Under the pieces are notes generated by a model. That model was not told where the DNA came from. It searched no databases and saw only the letters and a list, made by a program, of their open reading frames with translations. A DNA stretch of 64,000 bases from Palsa-892 sp035556215 (GTDB lineage: Bacteria > Pseudomonadota > Alphaproteobacteria > Rhizobiales > Xanthobacteraceae), in the NCBI GenBank assembly GCA_035556215.1, contig DATMFI010000027.1, positions 124,001-188,000 on the forward strand. Reading direction: 5' to 3'. The position numbers and the translations under genes were made by a program. Positions 9,274-17,843 of this stretch are shown piece by piece. The first letter of the stretch is position 1; every line of letters starts with the position of its first letter.

Positions 9274-10469
9274 GCGCGAGCCACCCGGCGGATCGGCCGC
9301 TCGATATCTTCCTTGTTGCCGGCGAAACATCTGGCGATCTTCTCGGCGCCGGTCTGATGCGGCGGCTGCGAGAACGATCGGGCGCTATTCGTTTTCGCGG
9401 GATCGGCGGCCCGGAAATGATCCGTGAAGGGCTGACAAGCCAGTTTTCAATGGAAGACATCACTGCCATGGGGTTCGGGCAGGTGATCGGCAAGCTTCCG
9501 CTGATCCTCCGGCGGATCCGCGAGACGGCGGCCGCCATTTGCCAGTCGCCGCCTGACATTCTCATTCTGATCGACAGCCCGGATTTCAACCAGCGTGTCG
9601 CAAAGCGTGTGCGGCGCGTGCTGCCGGAGCTGGCGATCGTGAAATATGTATCGCCGACGGTTTGGGTGTGGCGGCCGGGCCGGGCAAAAAAGCTGCGGCC
9701 ACTCGTCGATCATATTCTCGCGTTGTTTCCGTTCGAACCCGAAGTGCATCGGCGTCTCGGCGGCCCGCCGACAACCTATGTGGGCCACCCGCTGCTCGAC
9801 CGTCTGTCCGATCTTCGCCCGTCGGCGGACGACGAAAAGCGCCGCAACGAGAATCCTCCGGTTGTTCTGGTCTTGCCCGGCAGCCGGCGCTCTGAAATCG
9901 AGCAGCTGGGCTGGTTATTCGGGCAAACGATCAAACGCATTCGCGAAAAACAGGATGCTGAGTTTATTCTTCCGGCGGTACCGGCACAGCTCAAGCGCAT
10001 TGAAGCCACAGTTTCGACCTGGCCGATCAAGCCACGCATCGTGGCGTCCGAGATGGAGAAGTATGCAGCATTTCGCCGGGCTCGTGCGGCGCTTGCGGCA
10101 TCAGGTACAGTCACGCTGGAGCTTGCGCTCGCGCATGTGCCGATGGTCGCTGCCTATCGTGTTCCGCGCTGGGAGGAATTCATCGCACGCCGTCTTGCGG
10201 TCACGACCTCTGCAATCCTCCCCAACATTATTCTGGGCGATCGCGTTGTTCCCGAACTTCTACAAACTGATGCGAACGTAGAAAGTTTGACAGCCGCGCT
10301 GGAACCGCTGCTCTCGAATACGCCGGAGCGGCGCCGTCAGCTCGAAGGATTCGGCCGCCTTGATGAAATCTTCGGCACTGGAGCCGAGACAGCGAGCGAG
10401 AGAGCGGCACGAATTGTGATGGAAGTATATGAAAACAAACGAAAATTGATCAGCGCAGTGCAGCATTAA
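9270..10469 (+). CDS. lpxB: Lipid-A-disaccharide synthase
   Basis: Condenses lipid X with UDP-2,3-diacylglucosamine to the beta-1,6 disaccharide core of lipid A at the inner membrane. The 399-residue GT19 protein shows FLVAGETSGDLLGA at the N-terminus, the conserved DSPDFNQRVAK segment, YVSPTVWVWRPGRAKKL, and the donor-site motif LPGSRRSEI in the C-terminal half. GTG 9270 overlaps the lpxI TGA by 4 bases, which supports the start. It ends the lpx operon. Confidence 0.96.
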   Translation: MSASHPADRPLDIFLVAGETSGDLLGAGLMRRLRERSGAIRFRGIGGPEMIREGLTSQFSMEDITAMGFGQVIGKLPLILRRIRETAAAICQSPPDILILIDSPDFNQRVAKRVRRVLPELAIVKYVSPTVWVWRPGRAKKLRPLVDHILALFPFEPEVHRRLGGPPTTYVGHPLLDRLSDLRPSADDEKRRNENPPVVLVLPGSRRSEIEQLGWLFGQTIKRIREKQDAEFILPAVPAQLKRIEATVSTWPIKPRIVASEMEKYAAFRRARAALAASGTVTLELALAHVPMVAAYRVPRWEEFIARRLAVTTSAILPNIILGDRVVPELLQTDANVESLTAALEPLLSNTPERRRQLEGFGRLDEIFGTGAETASERAARIVMEVYENKRKLISAVQH

Positions 10470-10537
10470 TCGTAGCCAAGGCCGCCGAAAGCTTGTAAAA
10501 AGCAAGTGTCTCTGGGGTTTCCGAAAGAGCCATCCGA

Positions 10538-11614
10538 ATGTTGCTTCGTCCCGACAAGAGCGGTCCGGTGCGTGCGGCCATTACCGGCGTTCATGGCTAT
10601 TTGCCGGATTACGTACTCACCAACGACGAATTGTCGACGATGGTCGACACCAACGATCAATGGATCGTCGAGCGCACCGGGATACGCGAGCGCCGTATCC
10701 TGAAGGGTGAAGGACTCGGCACTTCGCATATGGCGATCGAAGCCGTGCGGGGGCTTTTGGAGAAGACCGGGACGAGCCCGGACGAGATCGACGTGCTTGT
10801 CTGTGCGACGATCACGCCTGACATGATTATTCCCTCGACCGCGAATTTGATTTGCGACGCGCTTGGCATGCGCCATATCGGCAGCTTCGATGTGCAGGCG
10901 GCTTGCTCAGGTTTTGTTTATGGGCTCGATGTCGCTTCGCAATATATCGAGACCGGCCGCGCCAAAAAGGCGATCCTCGTCGGCGGCGACAAGATGTCGA
11001 GCATGATCGACTTCCAGGATCGCACGACCTGCATTCTGTTTGGCGACGCCGCGGCCGCGGTGTTGCTCGAACCAAGCGAGAATGGACGCGGCTTGCGCGA
11101 CATCGAACTGCATTCCGACGGCAGCGGCGTAAAACACATTCATCAACTTGCCGGCGGCAGCCGCACCAATCCGCCGACTGCGGCCACCATCGAAAAGCGG
11201 ATGCATTATCTGTATCTGAATGGCCCTGCGGTATTCCGCGCGGCGACAGAGCGCATGTCCGCGTCGGTGCGCGAGATCGTTTCGCGCAACAATCTCGATC
11301 TCAATGAAATCAAATGGTTCGTGCCGCATCAGGCGAACAAGCGCATTCTTGAGGCGATCGCCGATCGCGTCGGCATTCCGCACGACAAGGTAATGTTCAC
11401 CCTGCAGAAGTACGGCAACACGACCGCGGCGACGATTCCGCTCTGCCTGTGGGAATACGAATCCCAGCTCAAGGAAGGCGACAAGCTGGTCTTTGCGGCC
11501 TTCGGCGGCGGCTATACTTGGGGCAGCGCGCTCGTGGAGTGGGCCTATGACGGGGCCGCGGCTGCTCAAAAAAACAGCGCTCAGCGGCCGCTTAGTCAGG
11601 TGCCCGCGGAGTAA
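10538..11614 (+). CDS. fabH: Beta-ketoacyl-ACP synthase III family protein
   Basis: KAS III enzymes condense acyl-CoA with malonyl-ACP to start fatty acid synthesis. The 358-residue protein has the full catalytic triad: C123 in AACSGFVYG, H264 in VPHQANKR and N294 in KYGNTTAA. It is longer than a typical FabH (about 320-330) through short N- and C-terminal extensions. In alphaproteobacteria the primary fabH usually sits beside plsX; this copy sits alone between lpxB and gltA, so it may be a second paralogue with another acyl preference. That last point is inference. Confidence 0.85.
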   Translation: MLLRPDKSGPVRAAITGVHGYLPDYVLTNDELSTMVDTNDQWIVERTGIRERRILKGEGLGTSHMAIEAVRGLLEKTGTSPDEIDVLVCATITPDMIIPSTANLICDALGMRHIGSFDVQAACSGFVYGLDVASQYIETGRAKKAILVGGDKMSSMIDFQDRTTCILFGDAAAAVLLEPSENGRGLRDIELHSDGSGVKHIHQLAGGSRTNPPTAATIEKRMHYLYLNGPAVFRAATERMSASVREIVSRNNLDLNEIKWFVPHQANKRILEAIADRVGIPHDKVMFTLQKYGNTTAATIPLCLWEYESQLKEGDKLVFAAFGGGYTWGSALVEWAYDGAAAAQKNSAQRPLSQVPAE

Positions 11615-11630
11615 TCGATCCCGAAAATGA

Positions 11631-11659
11631 AACGGCCGGGTTTCAACCCGGCCGTTTTT
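11631..11659. terminator. Bidirectional intrinsic terminator between fabH and gltA
   Basis: AACGGCCGGGTT (11631-11642) is an exact inverted repeat of AACCCGGCCGTT (11645-11656), followed by TTTTTG on the plus strand. On the minus strand the arm is followed by TTTCATTTT. The two genes are convergent, so one hairpin can serve both. Confidence 0.9.
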
Positions 11660-11678
11660 GTTTCTGGAATGAGGGGGG

Positions 11679-12992
11679 TTACTTGCGGCGCGAGGCCGGT
11701 ACGTAGTCGCGCTTGGCGGCGCCGGTATAGAGCTGACGCGGCCGGCCGATCTTCTGCTGGGGATCCTCGATCATTTCCTTCCACTGGGCGATCCAGCCGA
11801 CGGTGCGGGCAATCGCGAACAGCACGGTGAACATGGAGGTCGGGAAGCCCATCGCTTTCAGGGTGATGCCTGAATAGAAGTCGATGTTCGGATAGAGCTT
11901 CTTCTCGATGAAGTATTCGTCCTTCAGCGCGATGCGCTCGAGCTCGAGCGCGACGTCGAGCAACGGGTCGTCCTTGATGCCGAGTTCGTTCAAGACCTCG
12001 TGGGTGGTCTTTTGCATGATCTTGGCGCGCGGATCGTAGTGCTTATAGACACGATGCCCGAAGCCCATCAGACGGAACGGGTCGTTCTTGTCTTTGGCCT
12101 TCTTGATGTATTCCGGGATGCGCTCGACGTGACCGATTTCGGCGAGCATCTTGAGCGCGGCCTCGTTTGCGCCGCCGTGCGCCGGACCCCATAGGCAAGC
12201 GCAACCGGCTGCAATGCAGGCAAAGGGATTCGCGCCTGACGATCCGGCGAGGCGAACGGTTGAGGTCGAAGCATTCTGTTCGTGATCGGCGTGCAGGATG
12301 AAGATGCGATCCATTGCCCGCGACAGCACAGGATTGCCCTTGTACTCTTCGCACGGTACGGCGAAGCACATCCGGAGGAAATTCGCGGCGTAGTCGAGAT
12401 CGTTCTTCGGATAGACGAACGGCTGGCCGATCGAATATTTGTAGGCCATCGCGGCGATCGTCGGCAGCTTTGCGATCATGCGGATCGAGGCGATCAAACG
12501 CTGCTGCGGATCGGTGATATCGGTGGAGTCGTGATAGAAGGCGGAGAGGGCGCCGACCGAGCCGACCATGACCGACATCGGGTGCGCGTCGCGGCGGAAA
12601 CCCTGGAAGAAGCGGCTCATCTGCTCGTGAACCATGGTGTGGTTCGTCACGCGCTTCTGAAAATCCGCTCGCTGCGCGGCCGTCGGCAATTCGCCGAATA
12701 GAAGGAGATAGCAGGTCTCGATGAAATCGCCGTGCTCGGCGAGCTGTTCAATCGGATAGCCGCGATACAGCAGAACGCCTTCGTCACCGTCGATGTAGGT
12801 AATCTTGGACTCACAGCTCGCGGTCGAGGTGAAGCCAGGATCGTAGGTGAACATTCCCGACTGGGCGTAGAGTTTGCCGATATCGATGACGTCCGGGCCT
12901 ATGGTGCCTTCCTGGACATTGAACGACCAGGATTGATCGCCGACGGAGAGCTTGGCGGTTTTTGTGTTCGAGCCCGTTTTCGCGTCCATCAC
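11679..12992 (-). CDS. gltA: Citrate synthase
   Basis: Condenses oxaloacetate with acetyl-CoA to citrate, the entry to the TCA cycle. The 437-residue protein is the long, hexameric type II form of Gram-negative bacteria, with an N-terminal beta domain (about 1-65), catalytic His in ILHADHEQN and in GPAHGGANEA, and the conserved MGFGHRVYKHYDPRA. A second ATG one codon downstream is equally possible. A candidate stress-sigma promoter lies 130-155 bases upstream. Confidence 0.97.
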   Translation of the reverse strand: MMDAKTGSNTKTAKLSVGDQSWSFNVQEGTIGPDVIDIGKLYAQSGMFTYDPGFTSTASCESKITYIDGDEGVLLYRGYPIEQLAEHGDFIETCYLLLFGELPTAAQRADFQKRVTNHTMVHEQMSRFFQGFRRDAHPMSVMVGSVGALSAFYHDSTDITDPQQRLIASIRMIAKLPTIAAMAYKYSIGQPFVYPKNDLDYAANFLRMCFAVPCEEYKGNPVLSRAMDRIFILHADHEQNASTSTVRLAGSSGANPFACIAAGCACLWGPAHGGANEAALKMLAEIGHVERIPEYIKKAKDKNDPFRLMGFGHRVYKHYDPRAKIMQKTTHEVLNELGIKDDPLLDVALELERIALKDEYFIEKKLYPNIDFYSGITLKAMGFPTSMFTVLFAIARTVGWIAQWKEMIEDPQQKIGRPRQLYTGAAKRDYVPASRRK

Positions 12993-13107
12993 ATCTTCTC
13001 CGTATTTATGGGGCGGAAGACCAAACCCGACCGCTCACCGGTGAACCGGTGTCTGGAAGGGCCGCGTCAACTGGGATTTGGTAGACCTTTCGCCACGCCG
13101 TAGCAAG

Positions 13108-13149
13108 CCGCCGGTTCCTGACAAACGCTTTCTGAAACCGCCGGTTCCT
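13108..13149. repeat. Direct repeat CCGCCGGTTCCT, two copies
   Basis: CCGCCGGTTCCT occurs at 13108-13119 and 13138-13149 in the gltX-gltA gap. A third copy (with a following G, as in the first) is at 36796-36808 after ftsB. The reverse complement contains AGGAACCGG, which overlaps the EcfG -35 element. The same gap holds CACCGG-TGAA-CCGGTG at 13036-13051. Confidence 0.6.
13124..13148 (-). promoter_or_regulatory. Candidate EcfG-type (general stress response) promoter upstream of gltA
   Basis: On the minus strand GGAAC (13148-13144), 16 bases, then CGTT (13127-13124). This matches the alphaproteobacterial EcfG consensus GGAAC-N16/17-CGTT and points toward gltA. The -35 box overlaps the gltX stop. 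A second copy of the 12-base motif around GGAAC is at 13108-13119, also spaced 16 bases from CGTG. Confidence 0.4.
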
Positions 13150-14587
13150 AGGCCGCTACGGTCTTACCGGCCTGATCGCGCAAACGTGCAAGGCTTTCTT
13201 CCTTGCCGAGCGCAGTAAGCACATCGAAGATGCCTGTTGATGTCGACTTTCCGGTCAGTGCAGCCCGGAGCGGCTGGGCAACGGCGGCAAGTTTAACGTT
13301 TTCCCGTTCGGCAAGCTGCCGTACAGCGGCGTCGAGTGGAACTGATTTCCATTCTGTCGCTTCGAGTACCGGAATCGCACGGCCGAGAATAGCACGCGCC
13401 TGATCGCTGAGAATCGCCTTGGCTTTTTCCTCAAGCTGAAGCGGGCGCTCGGCAAATAGAAAGCGTGTGCCGTCGAAAAGCTCGATCAGAGTCTTGGCGC
13501 GCTCTTTAAGACCCGGCATGATCGCAAGGACGCGGCTGCGCAGAGCCGAGAAGCGCGGCGCCAGGCCGGAGCCGTCGGGGAGCTCAGGCAGGAATTTCTC
13601 GATTGCGTCGACGAGATATTCGTCGCTGCTGTTTCGAATATAGAGCCCGTTCAGATTCTCGAGCTTGGCAAAATCGAAGCGAGCGGCCGAACGCCCGACA
13701 CGGTTGAGATCGAAGAGCGAGATCAATTCCTCATTCGAGAATACTTCCTGGTCGCCATGACTCCAGCCAAGGCGAACAAGGTAGTTGCGCATAGCTTCCG
13801 GCAGATAACCCATCGCCCGATAGGCCTCGACACCAAGCGCGCCGTGCCGCTTGGAAAGCTTTGCACCGTCGGGGCCGTGGATGAGCGGGATATGCGCCAT
13901 CTTCGGAATAGACCAGCCGAGCGCTTCATAGATCTGGGCCTGACGCGCGCCATTGGTGAGATGATCGTCGCCGCGGATAATGTGGGTGACACCCATATCA
14001 TGGTCGTCAACGACGACACTCAACATGTAAGTCGGCGTACCATCAGAGCGGAGCAGCACGAGATCATCGAGATCCTTGTTCTGCCAGGTGACGCGACCTT
14101 GCACGAGATCCTCGATGATCGTCTCGCCTTCCTGCGGCGCTTTCAAGCGAATGACAGGCGCACGGCCGGCGGGTGCTTCCGACGGATCGCGATCGCGCCA
14201 GCGGCCGTCATAGCGCGGCGGCCGCCCTTCCTTGCGCGCCGTCTCGCGCATCTCCTGTAATTCTTCCGGGGAAGCATAACAACGATAGGCCCTGCCAACC
14301 GCGAGCAATGCCTCGGCGATTTCGCGGTGACGTGCCGCACGCTGGAACTGGAAGATCGGTTCATCGTCCCAATGAAGCCCCAGCCATTTCAAACCGTCGA
14401 AGATGGCTTCGATCGCTTCCGGCGTCGAACGGGCGCGGTCGGTGTCCTCGATGCGTAGCAACATCTTGCCGCCGCGGCCGCGCGCATAGAGCCAATTAAA
14501 GAGCGCCGTGCGCGCCCCGCCGATGTGGAGATAGCCGGTCGGCGAAGGCGCAAAACGGGTAATGATGGGCGATGTGGGTTCGGTCAT
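13148..14587 (-). CDS. gltX: Glutamate--tRNA ligase
   Basis: Charges tRNA-Glu (and possibly tRNA-Gln for later amidation) with glutamate. The 479-residue class I synthetase has the HIGH-type motif PSPTGYLHIGG at the N-terminus, the KMSKS-type motif KLSKRHG in the middle and an all-helical anticodon-binding C-terminal half. The open frame extends 31 codons upstream to 14680, but MTEPTSPIITRFAPSP at 14587 fits the family N-terminus. It is divergent from comEC. Confidence 0.95.
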   Translation of the reverse strand: MTEPTSPIITRFAPSPTGYLHIGGARTALFNWLYARGRGGKMLLRIEDTDRARSTPEAIEAIFDGLKWLGLHWDDEPIFQFQRAARHREIAEALLAVGRAYRCYASPEELQEMRETARKEGRPPRYDGRWRDRDPSEAPAGRAPVIRLKAPQEGETIIEDLVQGRVTWQNKDLDDLVLLRSDGTPTYMLSVVVDDHDMGVTHIIRGDDHLTNGARQAQIYEALGWSIPKMAHIPLIHGPDGAKLSKRHGALGVEAYRAMGYLPEAMRNYLVRLGWSHGDQEVFSNEELISLFDLNRVGRSAARFDFAKLENLNGLYIRNSSDEYLVDAIEKFLPELPDGSGLAPRFSALRSRVLAIMPGLKERAKTLIELFDGTRFLFAERPLQLEEKAKAILSDQARAILGRAIPVLEATEWKSVPLDAAVRQLAERENVKLAAVAQPLRAALTGKSTSTGIFDVLTALGKEESLARLRDQAGKTVAA

Positions 14588-14663
14588 GATGAATTGAGGT
14601 TTGGTACGATTTCGCGGCCCATGTAGCATAGGGAATTCGCGCCGAGTAGGGCGGGGGCTCTGA

Positions 14664-16994
14664 ATGGCGGATAAATTCAATGGCGCGCGAGCGCGGCCGC
14701 GCGTTGCCGTACTCGGCGGGCGAGTGGCCGGCTGGGCCGAAGCGGTTTCCGCCGGCGGTATTCTCGGCGCACGATGGCGCTCGATCGCTGACGCCTGCCG
14801 GTCGGAGGCTGATGCCGCACGTCTGGCACCGTGGCTCCCGGTTTTATACGGCGTAGGGATTATTCTTTACTTTGCCGCGCCGCAGGAGCCGTCCTTGATC
14901 GCGGCGTGTTTAGGCCTTGCGGGATTTTCGGCGATTACGTTTGTCTGTCGCGCGCGGCCGCTTGCCTTCGTTGTGTCTCTCACCCTCGCCATGATTTTTG
15001 CGGGCTTTGCGACAGGGTCTTTGCGCGGCCACTGGGTGGCGCATCCTGTGCTAACGCAAGCGACGCAGACGGTTCTGCTGACCGGCTTTGTCGAATCTCG
15101 CGATGCGACCGATCGCTCCGATCGTATTATCCTGAGAATTACGTCGGCTAGCGGACGAGGGGCAGAACATCTTTCGCAGCGTGTGCGTGTTGCGCTTCGC
15201 CGCGGTACCGCGCCGAGCGTAGGCTCGCATGTCGAATTGAAAGCCCGTATGCGGCCTTTACTCGCGCCGACGCGGCCGGGCGGTTACGACTATGCACTCG
15301 GCGGTTACTTCGCCCGGCTGGGCGCGACGGGATTCGCACTGGGCAATGCGAAGCCCGCTCCAGCCCCTGGAGCGGCTCCGTTGCAGGTCCGCGTTTTCAG
15401 CTTGATCGAGCAGATACGGCGGGCGTTGGCGGCGCGGATATCAACAGCGATCCCCGGCGAAGCAGGCGCGGTCGCTACCGCCTTGATAACCGGTATCCGC
15501 GATCAGATTCCGGCCGGCATAAATGAATCGATGCGCATTTCGGGTCTGTACCATGTGCTTTCGATTTCCGGCTTGCACATGGCGATTGTGACAGGGGTGA
15601 TCTTTGCATTCATCCGTGGCGGACTTGCATTGATTCCGGGGCTCGCGCTTCGTTACCCGATCAAGAAATGGACGGCTTTTGCGGCGCTCGCCGGCGTGTT
15701 CACTTACATGGTGCTTGCGGGCGCGGATGCGCCGACGCTGCGATCTTTCGTCATGATCGCGCTCGTATTGTTCGGCGTGATACTCGATCGGCCGGCGATC
15801 ACGTTACGCACACTCGCGGTCGCTGCGTTCGTCGTGCTGGCGCTGACACCGGAAGCGATTCTTAATCCCGGCTTTCAGATGTCGTTCGCGGCAACGCTTG
15901 CGCTTGTCAGCATTTATCAACAAATTGCACCCGGAGTTTTATCGGCTCCACCAAGCGGCGGAAGTGCGGCTTGGCGCTTTTGGGCAAACGCCGGGAAATG
16001 GCTGATTGCAGGCGCGTTGACCTCGTTGCTCGCGGGACTTGCGACAACGCCTTATGCGGCATTTCACTTCCAGCGGCTTGCGCCTTACGGGCTCATTGCA
16101 AATGTGCTGGCAATGCCGGCGATTTCCTTCGTCATCATGCCGATGGCTGTACTTGGCGTCGTTTTGATCCCGTTTGGCTATGACGCGCTCGCCTGGAAGG
16201 CGATGGGTTGGGGCATCGATGTGATGCTTTCGATCGCCCGCTGGGTATCGGAACTTCCTGGCGCCGAGGGCAGAATTTCAGCATTCAGCGTCACGGCGGT
16301 TATTTTCGCGACACTGGGGCTGCTACTGCTAGCCATCCCGATATCGCGATTGAAATGGCTCGGCGTACCCATGTTTGCCGCAGCATTCGTAGCCGCGGTT
16401 ACGACACCGAAACCCGACGTTTTCATCGACGCCGGAGCCCGCACGGTCGCGGTGCGCGGTGCTGACGGAAAGCTTTCGATCCTGAATGCGAAACAGGCGC
16501 GGATTTCAGCGGAAACCTGGCTTGCCGCGGATGGCGATCCGCGCGGCTCACGCAGTGTCGCCGCGAAGGGGTTTGTTTGCGATGACTTGGGGTGCATTAC
16601 GCAACTCAAGGACGGGGCCACGATTGCAGTTGCCTTGCGGCCCGACGCTTTCGCGGATGATTGCAGAAACGCGGCACTGGTCATTAGTGCGGCGGATACT
16701 CCGTCAGCGTGCCAAGCGCCCGGCATCGATCGCAAACTGATGACAACCACCGGCGCCGTTTCGCTTCGTCATGTGAACGGCGAATGGAAGATCGACACGG
16801 TTCGCTCGCCTCATGCGGACCGCCCCTGGTACGGCCGCCCGCAGCCTGCCGATCCCGATGCGCTGGCGGGCTTCAGAAAAAGAGTTGCCGAAAGTCAGCA
16901 GGGTGAAGGGGGCGTAATGATGCCACTCGCGCCGGCCGGCGACATTCCTGTGCCGGAGCCTGACGAAGAAACGAGTGACAGCGATACTCAGTAA
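14664..16994 (+). CDS. comEC: ComEC/Rec2-family membrane protein
   Basis: ComEC forms the inner-membrane channel for single-stranded DNA uptake in natural transformation. The 776-residue protein has a DUF4131-type OB region (about 75-230), then the Competence domain (about 250-530) with ITGIRDQIPAG, ISGLHMAIVTG and many membrane segments. The C-terminal region (about 575-776) sits where the metallo-beta-lactamase nuclease domain normally lies, but no HxHxDH motif is visible, so a nuclease role is doubtful. The last 7 bases overlap the lexA stop on the other strand. Confidence 0.88.
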   Translation: MADKFNGARARPRVAVLGGRVAGWAEAVSAGGILGARWRSIADACRSEADAARLAPWLPVLYGVGIILYFAAPQEPSLIAACLGLAGFSAITFVCRARPLAFVVSLTLAMIFAGFATGSLRGHWVAHPVLTQATQTVLLTGFVESRDATDRSDRIILRITSASGRGAEHLSQRVRVALRRGTAPSVGSHVELKARMRPLLAPTRPGGYDYALGGYFARLGATGFALGNAKPAPAPGAAPLQVRVFSLIEQIRRALAARISTAIPGEAGAVATALITGIRDQIPAGINESMRISGLYHVLSISGLHMAIVTGVIFAFIRGGLALIPGLALRYPIKKWTAFAALAGVFTYMVLAGADAPTLRSFVMIALVLFGVILDRPAITLRTLAVAAFVVLALTPEAILNPGFQMSFAATLALVSIYQQIAPGVLSAPPSGGSAAWRFWANAGKWLIAGALTSLLAGLATTPYAAFHFQRLAPYGLIANVLAMPAISFVIMPMAVLGVVLIPFGYDALAWKAMGWGIDVMLSIARWVSELPGAEGRISAFSVTAVIFATLGLLLLAIPISRLKWLGVPMFAAAFVAAVTTPKPDVFIDAGARTVAVRGADGKLSILNAKQARISAETWLAADGDPRGSRSVAAKGFVCDDLGCITQLKDGATIAVALRPDAFADDCRNAALVISAADTPSACQAPGIDRKLMTTTGAVSLRHVNGEWKIDTVRSPHADRPWYGRPQPADPDALAGFRKRVAESQQGEGGVMMPLAPAGDIPVPEPDEETSDSDTQ

Positions 16995-17686
16995 CGCCGG
17001 AACAACCCGACGAGCTTTCCCTGAATCTGCACGCGGTCGGGACCGAAGATGCGCGTCTCGTAAGCGGGGTTTGCGGCTTCGAGCGCGATCGACGCACCCT
17101 TCTTGCGTAGCCGCTTGAGCGTGGCCTCCTCGTCATCGACGAGAGCAACCACGATGTCGCCGGTGTCGGCGTTGTTGCTCTTGCGGATCAAGGCGATGTC
17201 GCCCTCGAGAATGCCGGCCTCAATCATCGAGTCCCCGCGCACTTCAAGCGCATAGTGCTCGCCCGAGGAAAGGATTTCCGGCGGGACATGAATGGTGTGG
17301 CTGCGGTTCTGGATCGCCGCGATCGGCGTACCGGCGGCGATACGGCCCATAACGGGGATCGCGACCGGTTTGCCGCCTTCGTCCTCCGAAGCCGTTCGCA
17401 CGACCCGGCCGAGGCTGCCTTCGATGACATTGGGCGAGAAACCTTTGCGGGCGCCAAGTCCGGGTGCGACCGTTTCGGGCAGCCGGACGACCTCCAGCGC
17501 GCGGGCGCGGTTCGGGAGGCGGCGGATGAAGCCGCGCTCCTCCAGGGCGGTAATCAGCCGGTGAATGCCGGATTTGGAGCGCAGATCCAGCGCCTCTTTC
17601 ATTTCCTCGAAGGAGGGGGGTACCCCGGCCTCCTTGAGGCGCTCATGGATGAACTTCAGGAGTTCGTACTGTTTCTGCGTAAGCAT
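16988..17686 (-). CDS. lexA: SOS repressor LexA
   Basis: Represses SOS genes and self-cleaves when RecA is activated by single-stranded DNA. The 232-residue protein starts with the LexA winged helix MLTQKQYELLKFI (1-65), has the A118-G119 cleavage site in GRIAAGT, and the Ser153/Lys191 dyad in GDSM and ATLKRL. The frame is open to 17755, but the family start at 17686 is clear. A LexA box lies 50 bases upstream, implying autoregulation. Confidence 0.96.
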   Translation of the reverse strand: MLTQKQYELLKFIHERLKEAGVPPSFEEMKEALDLRSKSGIHRLITALEERGFIRRLPNRARALEVVRLPETVAPGLGARKGFSPNVIEGSLGRVVRTASEDEGGKPVAIPVMGRIAAGTPIAAIQNRSHTIHVPPEILSSGEHYALEVRGDSMIEAGILEGDIALIRKSNNADTGDIVVALVDDEEATLKRLRKKGASIALEAANPAYETRIFGPDRVQIQGKLVGLFRRY

Positions 17687-17735
17687 CGGGTTTGTCACCG
17701 GAATCAAATGAAACAAATCGCGAACACTTGTAGCT

Positions 17736-17750
17736 GTTCTGGTTGTGTTC
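17736..17750. promoter_or_regulatory. LexA operator (alphaproteobacterial SOS box)
   Basis: GTTC (17736-17739), seven bases, GTTC (17747-17750) matches the direct-repeat box GTTC-N7-GTTC recognised by alphaproteobacterial LexA. It lies upstream of lexA, as expected for autoregulation. A reverse GAAC at 17722-17725 adds a further half site. Confidence 0.85.
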
Positions 17751-17843
17751 CGCAAGGGCTAGGGGTCAATCCCAGCCTGAACCCAATGGAGCGTGAGTCG
17801 GCTTCCAATCGGTTAAGCGCCGCCCGGTACGGGAAAAGCAGCC

